From positions 4,860,590 to 4,924,589 of the forward strand of contig CM056397.1 of assembly GCA_029718625.1 (NCBI GenBank): a stretch of 64,000 nt of DNA, read 5' to 3'. A program made the position numbers and the translations under genes. The stretch's first letter is position 1; each line of letters opens with the position of its first letter. Below, in pieces: positions 45,336 through 57,532 of the stretch. The notes beneath the pieces are model-generated. The model made no database searches. It worked only from the letters and a program-made list of their open reading frames with translations, and was not told the DNA's origin. This DNA comes from Synaphobranchus kaupii. Taxonomy: Eukaryota > Chordata > Actinopteri > Anguilliformes > Synaphobranchidae.

Positions 45336-46780
45336 TTCCACAAAAACAATGTGCAACTGTTAAGTACTTTTCATTCCTTAGAGTGTTATTATTTTCACAT
45401 TAACACATTAATGTATTTTTATTGCAAAGGCAAAAGAGGTTTCCAATATTAACTGTTCAATGTTTCATTTCACTTGTACTATATCACACCCTCCCCAAAC
45501 CGGACGCTCGCTCTTGTCTGGTTTGAGGAGGGTGTTACGCTCTGCTCTTGCGGTCATGACTGTGGAAACCAAACCTCAACCTACCCTTGCCTCAGCCAAC
45601 ATTTCTTTATTCATTAATTTCTTCACTTCAGCTCTGTTCACTTTATCCTTTTCACACATAACACAAGGTCACCATAAAATTAACTACTAGGAAAATTAAG
45701 AATTTACGATAATAGCCTACATTAAGACTTGATGATAGCCTCTTTTAAGCTGCAAGCCTTTAAGAGATCGGATTTATAAACTGCCAATTCCCCAAACATA
45801 TCTGATTCATGGTTAGTCACTTTAAAAAAACAACAACAATAGCCTCCGAATGTGGCTCTAGTCTACGCTACTCTGCTGATAATGTAGCTTACTGCAAACA
45901 CTTTTAATTATAATAATAATAATAATAAGAATAATCTCTGGTATGTACTTTCTTAGTAGTATCTATTGTTTTCTTTCTGGCTAAGATTCCTGGGAAATGC
46001 GTTGTCCAATTAAGCTTGTTCGCCAACGTTACTTCCTGCTTCTCGTCAGGAAGCAGATACAAGCTAGGCTACTATGAAGCGAATCAACATGCATTATAGC
46101 CTACATTCATTGCACTACAGAGAACTAAACTAAACCTAGCTGTCCGGTACCAAAACATTTCCCGCAGGTAACGTTCTACACTACCGGGAAAAAAACTGAT
46201 TATGAACTCACTAGCTCGCTTGCTAGCTCCGTAGCCCACACATGGAAGGTTGGAGTTACGCATCCGGCAATCCAGTGTTGAATAGCCTAACGTTAAATGT
46301 ATTTCACAGAATACTAATAGCCCTATTTTAAAACTGTATTTCCATATTTTACTGATGCAAACTATTTAGGCTGTACTAGCTATTTAAGCTGTATGTCTTT
46401 CAGCTAGAATGTGTTTGCGTCTAGCACATTGTGCATGCATGTCTCCATATAGACTTGGTTCATTCATTTACATGCTTCTTCATGATCCATAGCTCAGGTG
46501 GTGCTGTTCATTGTATTTCATTCCCTCCGCTGGGGGCGGAAGGGTATGTTTTTGGTGGTGTGGGTGAGTTTGTTTGTTTGTTTGTGGGCAGGATTACGTA
46601 AAAACTACCAGACCAATTTGTGTGTAGTATAGTATGTTTGTGTAGTATGGGCCAAGGATGAACCCATTACATTTTGGAGCGGATTTGATCAGTGGTTTTC
46701 GAAATAATAAATATATACGCGTTTACAATGTTTTGCAATGGGGGCGCCGCCATGTTTAGTGATTTTGACCACTAGATTAT
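45336..46780. other. Intergenic, nothing recognised
   Basis: Contains a TAA microsatellite near 45908-45930 and a TTTG repeat near 46570-46584. No exon or repeat family with supported ends. Confidence 0.4.
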
Positions 46781-47350
46781 TGCTGCGTTCCAGTGCACCT
46801 CAGAAATATCGTATTTACCATATTTACGAGTTAAGAGCACTGGAAAGACCCTTCAAAGTCGTAAATACGAGTTGGAAATTCTGAAATTTGGATGATACCC
46901 GAGTTCCCGAGTTGTGACGTTGGGAGACATTTTGGGACAGCAAAAATGGCGGAAAGTATGGAAACTGCTTCACCAATTGACGGTAAAAAACGATATTATT
47001 CTGTTGTAGCTATCTTCTTTTTTTAGTAGTTGCACATTTTCGTGTATACATCTATTAGCTGTAGCAAGCAAGCAAACGTTTTACTATAAAGCATGCCAGG
47101 CGAGTGTGTCTAACGGTGCTACAACTAACGTTAGCTAGCTAGCGAACTTAACTAATGTTAACGTGCCGCTGAAGCACAAAGCAGTTCTCGGCTTCTTGCT
47201 TTCTATAGCTAAACATTAACCACAAAAACACAAGTTTCTTTATCGCGTCCATGTTTATTGTTCTTTCCGACCAAGAGCACTGGAACGCACCAATGTCGTA
47301 ATTACGACTTAAGGGAAGTACAAGCTTCCGAGGTGCACTGGAACGCAGCA
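46781..47350. mobile_element. MITE with TGCTGCGTTCCAGTGCACCT termini
   Basis: Left TGCTGCGTTCCAGTGCACCT and right AGGTGCACTGGAACGCAGCA are perfect inverts. Sub-terminal 'cgtaaatacgag' and 'cgtaattacgac' are also inverted. About 570 bp, no transposase. A common kind of fish hAT/PIF-like MITE; superfamily not settled. Confidence 0.7.
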
Positions 47351-47585
47351 TATGCCCCGGAGCATAAATAGTTTGCTCTTTCAGAAAAACTACATCTAGT
47401 CTGCTGGATACAACAGGAACAGCTCTACGTTCGACATTCAAGGTACTTGGAAAATATAAGGTAATAACCATATTATTTCTGAAAATCGTAGTATTACGCT
47501 ACATGTTTCTGTTCACGTGAAGTGGTCCCTTTCTCTGTGTTATTGGTAGCCTAGCCGATTTGGGTAGTTGATGTAACTGACTATT

Positions 47586-47714
47586 CGGGGGAGTATTCCA
47601 GAAAGCGGGTTTAGTGAAAATTTTGATTTTGCTAACCCTGAGATTAATTCAATTCAATCTCAGGGTTAGCAAACTCAGAGATTCCAGTAAACCCGTTTTC
47701 TGACATACCCCCCG
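47586..47714. repeat. Short hairpin MITE
   Basis: GGGGGAGTATTCCAGAAAGC and TTTGCTAACCCTGAGATT are inverted against AATCTCAGGGTTAGCAAA and TTTTCTGACATACCCCCC around 'aattcaattc'. Confidence 0.7.
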
Positions 47715-47889
47715 ATGTGATTGACCAGCGGAGTTCCGGTTAACGGATAGGCTATAGAAGTTATTTCACCTATCTAACTAGCATTCTATCTGCCTATTCA
47801 AGCCATCATCAATTAACTGATAAGCTTAAATAGGCTAGCTAGTCAGGCAACCTCGCTAGCTAGAAGTAGCGAACTTGGGTGTACTGGCT

Positions 47890-48876
47890 TAGGAAGGTGA
47901 CCAAAATAGTAACGTTATTACAACGGCGTTAGCTTCTAGGCTAGCTAGCCACACACCTTGTAGGCTTGTTACGCTTGGTAACATTAGCCTAACCAGTATT
48001 AAATAACTTGAAAATGTATTGTGAAAGTGAATCAGAACTCTCATGGTTAACGTAGCCAATGTGGCTCCATTTTTTTTCTTTCTGTTGGTGCTGCAGGGAA
48101 CTACCTGCGCACACAACAGAAAGGTAAAAAATGGAGCCACATTATAATGAGCCAAACCTGCATTGTGTTAATAAGTTTAAGGACAAAATTAAGGAACTTA
48201 AAACACAAGTGTTCAACTACTGAATTAGGAGCCTATTGATTCACCTCAGTCTTTAAATTGATCAGTTAAAAAAAATGTTACCTTGTATTATTGTTTGCAA
48301 GATAGCATTGTAAGCACAATGTGAACCTGGCATAGTCTTCATGGTATGCATAACTGTTTCTGACAAAATTAGTTTTAAGAGGGTAAATAATCCCTCTAAA
48401 CATGAAAAACACCTAATTAAGAAAAATTAACAGCTTGTTAAAATTTTGGGATTGCAATTGTGGTTGGAACGGAAACCAACATACACAGGGGGCCCCCAGG
48501 ACCGAGTTTGAGAACCACAGAGTTTAAAATGTTATAAACTTATCTTATCCATTAATGTACTGATTAGCCTACCATGGCTTTAGATTTATATGAAAGCATC
48601 TCAAATCTCGCCTAGTGCTTTGAAAAAAATTAAATAAATAAATCTTCTCCAAAATGTTCATAAATAAAACATTTTATTTTAGGAAATGCCCTGGGTGAGG
48701 TTGTGTAGAAATGCAGGAAATTAGTTTTAAAAGGCTCAAATTTACTAGTTTTTAATACTGGTTAGGCTAACGTTACCAAGCGTAACAAGCCTACAAGGTG
48801 TGTGGCTAGCTAGCCTAGAAGCTAACGCCATTGTAATAATGTTACTATTTTGGTCACCTTCCTAAGCCAATTTTCA
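47890..48876. repeat. Inverted repeat pair with 760-bp spacer
   Basis: 47890-48003 (GGCTTAGGAAGGTGACCAAA ... TAACCAGTATTAA) is the near-perfect inverse of 48761-48873. Inside the spacer a smaller hairpin (TGTGGCTCCATTTTTT / AAAAAATGGAGCCACA) lies at 48059-48143. Confidence 0.75.
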
Positions 48877-48878
48877 CT

Positions 48879-48961
48879 ATACAATATAAGAAACTCTACA
48901 AACATGATTCAATTTGTATTAAATTATGTTTGTAGAGTTTCTTATATTCTATAGTGAAAAT
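48879..48961. repeat. Perfect-stem hairpin
   Basis: TTTTCACTATACAATATAAG AAACTCTACAAACATG is inverted after 'attcaatttgtattaaatt'. It lies directly beside the right arm of the preceding inverted pair. Confidence 0.8.
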
Positions 48962-50999
48962 GTTTTGTGTGTTTTTAGTCATTTGTAAATCATGTTTATT
49001 GTTTATTAAAATTGTCAAAATGTATCTTCTATTGAGATTTTATTATACTCTAGGCCTACTAAATGATCTCTGATAGCCTACAAAGAAGGACAAATGGATC
49101 AAACACCATGCAAGATTACTGCTGTCAGTCCTGTCATATTTAACTAGTTTTCATTTCATTTTTACATGGAAAATATTTACCCATACATACTCTGTCTGCC
49201 CATGGTATGAGCTTCCCCTGCAGAGTCAGTAGTAATAATAAATAGACACTTCAATAATCCCAACAAATCTTCAAAACTAATTCCAACTGCTTATCAATGT
49301 ATACCTGATTTTACGGTACATGCATCAACATGCAGCATGGGCGGAGGGATGCGTTCTCCAAGCGACCTTTCTAGTTACACATTAAATACTGCTCATCTAC
49401 AAACTCTTTTAATGTAATTGTGTGCTGTCTGTAATATGATAACTGTTCTCATTCTTGTCAATAGAGAGCGTTATAGTTATGCGAATGTCTGCATACATTT
49501 CTTTGGAATGCATGTCTCTCTCCGTGTTTATCTTCATGCATTATTCATCATTAGTTAGCTATAAAAAATAAGTGATATCAGATCAAAAACGTCTATGACG
49601 TAAAAAAGCCAAGTTACTCACGCATAGCCTACATAGCGCTGTCTATAAGTTCTTAATTCCAACTTGCAAAAACTAGGCCTGCCTTTAAAAGTCTTGATAT
49701 CAAAATGTGGCCAAGTTACAACTAACAATATTGCCTATCGTAGCTCACACTAAATAAACTAGCTCTATTCCAAAGCAATGCTATCCAAACTTTCCTAAAT
49801 TATTGAATGCAACTTGGCCCTGTGTTTCTTCATCTTACCATCTCAAGAGAATGTGGTCAATGAAACTATGTGCCACATCAAACTGCAAAATGAAAATAAT
49901 TTATAGTGGAAATACTCTGATTCAGATGTGTTGCACTTAGAATTTAAACAGAAAATTACTACACTGTAGGACATGTTTGAACAATTGTCTGCATCCACTG
50001 CTTTGGGTCTATGAAAAGCACAGAATTAATAAAATGTATTATTATTATTATTATTATTATTATGTATTTATTTATTTGGATTTTTATCAAAAACCTGTGT
50101 GGTCCTACAGAGCATAGATATCCTCGTGTTCACAAAATTCTGTTTGCAAATATCATAAATACTATTATGTTAAGAAAATTGGTACTATTACTTATTTGCC
50201 ACCATCTGACCCACAAACATGTCTGGATACGTTTGTAAAAATGCTATATGTACGCTATTTTCTAGGTTAAAATATTACTCGTTTTTATCTGCATTTATTT
50301 ATTCATCACCCCTTTCTCTATTGTACATGATGTTTCTTGATATAAATGTCTGTTTGTGAATTGTAAAGAATTCTGTAGCAGCAGTTAACATTTTAAAACC
50401 TGTACATTTTCTAAAGTAAACTTGCCAACAAAGTACAGCCATATCCTTTCTGGAGTGTAATTATTCATCAACTGTTAAAAACATTCATTGAAATCATGTT
50501 GTTCCATGAGGCACAATCTCTTCACATGCAAAGATGAAGAAACACAGGCCCAAGATGTCAGTGATAATCTGGCCAGTTTTTGTTGTGTTGTTAATATTTG
50601 TCGCAGCGCCATTGATCCCACTTTAGTTTCGCGAAATGAAGGTAAAAAGGATGTGTTTAATAGTATTTGGCTAATTCGACTGGTGGACACTGTTGTACTC
50701 ACAGAATTAGAGCAATGTGATAAATAAACATAATTTTACCATTAACTCAAAAAAAAAAAAAGTCTAGATTAACTTAATATCCGCTTTTCCCCCCTTTAGA
50801 ATACTCGAATATCAAAATGATTCGGAATGCACATCCCTAATGCAAAAGGTCTAAATCTTATAAGAATTGCACTTGGTTATCCAAATCTGTATGAAAGGGG
50901 CCATAATCATGTGTGAAAACATACATAAATAGTATATACCAAACTAGCATACACAGAATGTGTATGTGGTACTGAACTAGCATATAAAAAAAACATAAT
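48962..50999. other. Intergenic, nothing recognised
   Basis: AT-rich, with an ATT microsatellite at about 50036-50062 and an A-run at 50748-50760. No exon, RNA gene or element ends were supported. Confidence 0.4.
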
Positions 51000-52200
51000 T
51001 AGTGGGGCGGCATAGCTAAACCGTTCACTTTGTTATAAAAGCACCAAATTTGGCACACAGGTAGCTTAATATATTATGAACAGATCTGGATATTGGGCCA
51101 TTCTGGATTTGCCCTGTGTCAGCCAGGGGGCGCTATACTGTTCTGATATTTGTATTTTATACTTATTAGACAGGTCACATTTTATTTTGTCAAGATTTTC
51201 TCAGTGGTTTTGGCATCTTTAACCCCTACTTTTTCAATTAAGCTTTGAGTTTTGAGTCTGATTTTGCCACAAATCCATTATGATGGCCAGAATCAAATAA
51301 TACCATTGAATTGGGTTTCCCAAAATGGAATACAGTGGAGGTTAATGGTCAAACTGATAAAGAGGGCGAAGCGTTCAAAGTTTTCATTTTCAGACAAGTG
51401 CTGTATTGCCCCCTGGTGACCAAATGGCAAAACATTTATGGAATGGCCTGTTGGGGTAGGCCTATACATGTGTGCCAAATATGTGTTTTCGATGTTTGGA
51501 TCTTTTATGAAAAAGTGAACGATTTGTTGGCTATGCCGCCCCACTACCTCAAATTGACACCTATCTAAGTGCTACGGTGCTTGGCCCCCTAATAATATAT
51601 TGTCCCAGATCACCCTTTTGCATACATTGAAAACATATGATATTTGGCACACATGTATAGGCCTACCCCAACAGGCCATTCCATAAATGTTTTGCCATTT
51701 GGCCACCAGGGGGCAGTACAGCACTCATCTGAAAACGTAAACTTTGAATGCTCCACCCTCTTTACTCATTTGATCTACAGTCATAACATTTGGTATATAG
51801 ATGCCTCCTATCACAAGGAACAAATTTGCCTCTTGGGCCATTAACCTCTGCCGTATTGAATTTTCGGAAACCCCATTCAATGGTATTATGGCGGCCAGAT
51901 TTTATTCTGGACGCCATATTGGATTTTTGGCAAAATCAGACTCAAAACTCAGCTTAATTGAAAATGTAGGGGCTAAAGATGCCAAAACCCCTGAGAAAAT
52001 CTTTACTGAATACATTTAGACCTGTCTAATAGGTATAAAATACAAATACCAGAACAGCATTGCGCCCCTGGCTGACATAGGGCAAATCCAGAATGTCCCA
52101 ATATCCAGATATTTTCATTTATCTACATGTGTGCCAAATTTGGTGCTTTTATCACAAAGTGAACAATTGTTGTGGTTTTTCCAGCTATGCCGCCCCACTA
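51000..52200. repeat. Foldback element with TAGTGGGGCGGCATAGC ends
   Basis: The left end TAGTGGGGCGGCATAGCTAAA is inverted at the right (CAGCTATGCCGCCCCACTA). A third copy of the end lies at about 51530-51548, and 'cctatacatgtgtgccaaat' (51460) is inverted near 51645. The two halves are thus related in opposite orientation. Short ORFs inside are by-products. Confidence 0.75.
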
Positions 52201-52423
52201 AATATAATCGAATATAGGTTAGGGTGTCCGTATACAAAATCTGTGTGAAAGGGACCATTATCATGTAAGAAAACATACATAAACATTATATGTTGGTCAA
52301 CAAAGTATAGACTACATTTACAACATTTTCCATATGGGTAGCGCAAGAGGGGAAATAAATTAAACCCGGCAAAGAAAACCAGAGATGGAAAGAGTAGAAA
52401 GTAAAAGTAGTAGTCTGAACCAT

Positions 52424-52564
52424 GTATTTGTTCTAACCATTTACTAAACCAGCTGATTTTCACTAATTAGCTCTCCTAGCTGGTTGTTGGCCAGGTGGAA
52501 GAGCTAATCAGTGAAATCAGCTGCTTTAGTAAATGGGTGGAACAAATACACGGTTCAGACTTCT
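52424..52564. repeat. Hairpin, about 60-bp arms
   Basis: TGTATTTGTTCTAACCATTT with ACTAAACCAGCTGATTT is inverted against AAATCAGCTGCTTTAGTAAA with TGGGTGGAACAAATACACGG. Confidence 0.75.
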
Positions 52565-52774
52565 ACTTCTACTTTCAACTCTTTCAACCTAAAAATGATT
52601 AAAAAAAACATAAAAATGGGCAAGTAATGTCTTTAAATTAAAAAGTAATGCCGGCATAGTTTTTCCACAAAACTAATGTTCACTGGTCTGAATTGAATCA
52701 GTATGCCATTTAGGCATAGAAACTGGCATTTCACAAGCAAGGGATTAATGCAACAGGCATATTATTACCTAGAA

Positions 52775-52850
52775 CTAGTCCAACTCAAAATACATAAGCT
52801 TCTTCAAGAGACATGAGGATTTACCGAGACAGGATTCACCGAGACAGGAG
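52775..52850 (-). pseudogene. Decayed duplicate of the SAMD3-like terminal exon
   Basis: Minus-strand sequence reads SVNPHVS, then after a frame change KKLMYFELD. It parallels the end of the terminal exon at 53318-53480 (SVNPHVSSLLRKLMDFEWDF). It is preceded by a short tandem of 'caccgagacaggagt' (52815-52880). Confidence 0.6.
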
Positions 52851-53875
52851 TCACGAGACAGGAGTCACCGAGACTGTAAGACAAAATAAAAACACAATAT
52901 TCTGGTCAGAGGTTTGTGATCCATAACAATAAAAGAAGGTTAAACAAAACAGTCTGTGAAGTTAGTTGTAAGGAATAAACTAGTTGTAAGGAATGTTAAC
53001 TCTTAAGTTCATTCGTCCACTTTTCTAAATCTAAAAATAGGGTGACCCAACACAAAAACAACAATATTTCTATAAAATGGTAAAACCTATGTGCATGTAA
53101 ATACCATGAAATTAAAACTGACTGCCTGTACTTTTGTCTCATGTTCATCTTTTGATCTCAAATACAAATGCCTTGAGTGTATAGCAGACAATAACATATT
53201 TCACTCTAGGGGCTACTTACATTCTGAGAGAACTTTTTTTAAATATCTAAGAAAGTATTTGGAATGTATTTTAAAATACTTCTAATATGTATTCAAAGTG
53301 TGCATGCACTCACTGATTTAAACAAAGTCCCACTCAAAATCCATCAGCTTCCGAAGAAGCGAGGAGACATGAGGGTTGACAGACGCAGGCTTCTTTTGGA
53401 CAAGTCGTCCAGTCTTTCTGGACACCACCTTCTGCTTGCTGGTCTTTGATCCACGCTCGGGGTTGATTTTGGTGAATCGTCTGAAAGACAGAATTCAAGA
53501 AAAACAACACAATATTCAGCAAGAGAGAGAGAAAGAGAATCTACATATGAGCCAGTCTTACCTTTGAATGAACTCCAGAGTGCATGCAGCCTCTTCGTAC
53601 TCATAATTGAAGTTATAGTAACATGCAACGACAGCAGCAAGCCCAGAGATGAATGTTGGCTGTGACCCTTCGCATATCACTTATCCTTCAATGCTGACCA
53701 TCCAACATCCTTTACTCAGAGTTTCACCTGTAACCAAAGACCAATCATACATTTAAAATGCATCTTGGAGAGGAACATTTCCATCAATGCAGGCTTAATT
53801 CTGAAATATGAGTGTGTATCTCAAATTAGAATCAGGCCCAAGACGCTCACTAACACTATCTTTTTCAGGGTGTCT

Positions 53876-54285
53876 GCAGGTATCAGAGAGTTAAATTTAA
53901 TACTTTTAAATACCTTTTTAAGACCAAATATAAAGAAATTTAAGACCGATTTCAGGTAAGTATGACAGGTAAGTATAAAGGGAGTTTGGTTTATCTAGAA
54001 TACGCATTTTCCCAACAGGTAAGTGTAGCAGGTAAGTATATTAGGTTCACCGTGGAGGTAAGCATTACTATAGGTTGGCTTAGAGTTTTATTGGCTATTT
54101 TTGATTCTGCTGCAGAAGACCTTGACTAATTCTGACAATAAATAAATGAATAAATAAAATCAGATACAATGTTTATGTTGAAATGAAGACCTCATAAATT
54201 CAAATTTAAGACAATTTAATGACTTTTAAGGCCTGATATTCTTTAAATTGAATTTAAGACATTTTAAGGACCTGCAGACACCCTG
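53876..54285. mobile_element. hAT-type MITE
   Basis: CAGGGTGTCTGCAGGT and ACCTGCAGACACCCTG are perfect inverted ends. Flanks are T-rich (ATCTTTTT, TTTTTTAA), so the 8-bp duplication cannot be confirmed. It lies in intron 3 of the SAMD3-like gene. Confidence 0.75.
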
Positions 54286-54399
54286 TTTTTTAACTAGTGG
54301 TCATGATTCTCATTGGGCATCTTTCATAGCTGTGCTAAAATACAATAAAGATGGCTATCAAAGTTAACTTTCAACAAATCATTTAATTTATAATGTATA

Positions 54400-55911
54400 T
54401 GTGACGTCCCGTTCCCATCCAGTCCGTTTTCCCGGTTTTGCCATGTCCCTCCGTGTCTTGTTGGATTCCCTTGTCCGTGTTTTCCCCTCTGCTTCAGGCT
54501 GGGCGTTTCCCCTCTGTTTGGCTCTCTTTGTTTCCCACTTTAGTTTCCGCCTATCGCCTTCCCCTCTCGTTGCTTGCATTCCTCACCTGTCTAATTAGCA
54601 AGCACTCCCGGTTACTTTCCGCACCTGTGCCTTATTGATTCCTATCTCACTCCCTTATTTAACCCACCTGCTGTCTCCCCTTCTTTGTCGGTTCATTACG
54701 TGTGTAACCCTTCAGACCCTGTTTACTGTTCGCTAACTAACCTTCCTAGTTAATGTCATGTCACGTTTCTGGTCCGGTGTTCTACTGTTCGCTTTGTGAA
54801 CCTGCTTACCTGTCCTGCGGTTTGGTAGCTATCCTCCCGTAACATTCGCTGTTGCATGCTACTTAACTTGTCTCCCTTCAAATCTCCAGACGCCGTGGTT
54901 CCAGCCTCCCTGTAGCAGTGTTCGTTTTTCCCTTTATGTTGCGTGAGTGTGTTGCGGTACTCCCACCTCCAGCTCGGGTCTAGATCCGTTGCCAAGTCCT
55001 GCCTGGCTAACTCACTCTGTCGTTCCTGTCCGGCCGTAGCTACCTCCTGTACTTCGGTTACGGTTCCAGGATTCCTGGAGTACTGCCGGCTCCGACGAGA
55101 CCTACCCGAGCTACGCCTCACCTCCCAGCCCCGTCGGGTTTTCGCCAGCTACAACCCTGGCTGTCGTCTAAACCTCCTTTAAGACCTCCCGGTCGAAACC
55201 CTGTCTGCAGTACCCTGCTACTAACCTCTGCTTTCTATCCTTGATTCAAGTTGACCGTCCGGTCCAGTTCCTGTGTCAGTCCCGGAGAGAGATTCTCCGC
55301 CCAAGTAAAGTCCAGTTTCGGCTTGGAACAATCGCGCCGTTCCAGTACCTGTACCTGAGTGATTCACCCGGTCCAGTTCCAGTCCAGTCCCGGTGGATAG
55401 CCCACCATTCCGTGAGAGTCCAGTTCCGGCTTGGAACGTATTCCGTTCCAGCACCCGTTTCCTGAGTGGACCTCCCGGTCCAGTTCCAGTCCAGTTCCAG
55501 TCCAGTGCCGGTGTGTTGTACACCTCCAGTAAAGTCCAGTTCCGGCTTGGAACAAGTTCCGTGCCGGCTCCCGTTTTCCTGAGTGGACCTCCCGGTCCAG
55601 ACCCGGTGCTTACGCCTCCACCTACCCTATCCAGTTCCGGCTTGGAACAGTAGGGCACTTCCTGCACCCAGTCCGGCTTGGACTTCCAGTCCTGCTCCCC
55701 TTCGGTTCCGGCTTGGAACCTACCGTGATTTAAAGTCCAGCTCCGGCTTGGAGCAGTCCGTATAGGACTTAATTTATGTTCTATGTATATATATTGTTTT
55801 GACTTTCCTGTACAGCTTTGGGACTACCCCAACGCTTAATAAATATCCCCTTTTCTTGAATCTGCCTCCCAGTCGTGCATTTAGGTCCAAACCTTCCCCA
55901 GGATCGTAACA
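54400..55911 (+). mobile_element. Solo LTR (1512 bp) with internal minisatellite
   Basis: Starts TGTGACGTCCC, ends GATCGTAACA, and is flanked by GTATA on both sides (54395-54399, 55912-55916). AATAAA lies near 55838, about 70 bp from the end, as expected for a fish Ty3/Gypsy LTR. From about 55310 to 55760 the unit CCAGTTCCGGCTTGGAAC occurs seven times with uneven spacing. No internal region is left. It is antisense to and inside intron 3 of the SAMD3-like gene. Confidence 0.88.
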
Positions 55912-57532
55912 GTATACATACCAAGTACGATCATTCGAGGACTCTGGAGTAGGGTGAGGGTTCTTTGAACATCAGCAGCTGTTGCAGAGACCTGCAGAGC
56001 ACAACCAATGAAAACAAGATATTATTAATACCACAACTGAAAATGATTGGAGGAAGTAGGTGTCATTAGAAATATTAATTAACTTACATCTGCTTGAAGG
56101 ATAAGTCCATCCTTCTCCTTGAAGTGTGCTAGTAGCAGCTGAGTGACATAGGAGGCCACTTCACGATCTTCTCCCATGGCAAGAACAGCCCGAACCTCTT
56201 CATTAGTCGGTTTGCTCCTGAAGAATTGAATGATGGCCTTTCCGCACTCTTCCATAGAGAGCTCCAGCATTCTATGGATGTTGGTGTCAGTGAGAAGCTC
56301 AAAATGTGCATAAAGGAACTTCTGCACAAAAAGGTAGGGCCATTTATTTTGAATAACTTCAATGGTAGGGGATGGTGTTGCATTAATTGTGCGACGTTGG
56401 AGGCAATATGTTGCCTCCATGAGACCTGAGACTTCTGCCCTCTCTGCCCCGGCTACACCCTCATGGAGGAAAATCTCCTCCAACCTTTTCCTTTTGTCTT
56501 CAAGGGTTTCATCGCTCTCACCTGGCGGGAACTCTGGCTGCCATCTGGTACACCCGTAGGAGTCGGTGGGCCTTCTGGTTGGTCTGTCTCCTGTTGACTT
56601 CTGCATTCGACGGCGTACAAGCGTGTTGTTTCTGTTGAGGTGCTCGATGTGAACTTTCAGTTGTAGAAGAAGTGAGGAATACCCACCTCCAATCAACTGC
56701 CCTCCATGAAGAACATCTGCGAAACTACGGGTACTGTCTGACAATTTTGTGAGCAACTGTCAGACACTGTGATCGGGTGAGGTTGGTCTCAAATTTCCGC
56801 AGCTCGTCAGCAAGAAACCTGATCATTTGCCGCCGATCAGCAGGGGTGGGTCTCTTGCCATTTGCGATTGCTGACCGTATGCCAGTCGGCATTTGGTCCC
56901 ATCGGACTTGAAATGTCTCTGGCCAGGTGATGGATGTGGGTGAGGCTGAACATGGGCTGCTGAACTCTGGGGTGCTTGGAAGGGAGCTTGCTGACGAACT
57001 TCTGGGGCTGCTGGCTGCCGAGGGACTTGAAAGTGGTGAGTTAGTTGAAAGGGAAAGTGAGCGACGGCAGGGGACTTTCTCTGGCGCTAAAAAAGATAAG
57101 AAAAATAAAAATAAATAAATAAGTATCAATACTCTTTCAAATACCACTGGGGCATTTGAACATGGAAGTCCCATGTACTTGAAATAACATAGGCTTAAAG
57201 ATAGGAAGATATTTTAAGCTACTGAGAGCACTTAACATGGGTGAAATAAGAGATTTTGTATTCCCAAGAAAAATGCTAATTGTATTCCCCTCATTAAGCC
57301 CTCAATCAAATTGTATACATTACCTAATTGAAAAGCATCCAGGAGTTTCCTGCACTGAATGGGTCGCAACAGGTCTGACATGTCCTCCTCCTTCACATAA
57401 CCAAGATCTTCCTTGGTCTCCAGACCACAGCTTAATATCTTCTCGAGTAGTTTGTCTTGCGTCTCCATCGGAAGATTTGGTAAAGTTGCCAGTATAACTT
57501 TCCTGATCTCCTCACCCAATTCAGGCATTATT

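Larger units (their letters stand above)
53318..57528 (-). pseudogene. SAM-domain protein (fish SAMD3-like family), two lesions
   Basis: Exons with GT/AG and matched phase: 57528-57324, 57086-56088, 55991-55922, 53727-53562, 53480-53318. Start ATG 57528 follows an acceptor with a good pyrimidine tract. Exon 1 is a SAM-like domain (MPELGEEIRK ... LLRPIQCRKLLDAF). Exon 2 has a Ser/Pro-rich linker, then an IRSAIANGKRPTP region and an EECGKAIIQFF segment. The last exon is basic and ends LMDFEWDFV. Lesions: a one-base shift near 56732 and TAA at 53681-53683. All splice sites remain. The family is commonly labelled 'sterile alpha motif domain-containing protein 3-like' in fish; its function is not established. 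Confidence 0.6.

Noticed and set aside
55221..55667. Gly/Thr-rich ORF (148 aa) on the minus strand
   Set aside because: Translation of the LTR minisatellite; the repeats are irregular and the frame is chance.
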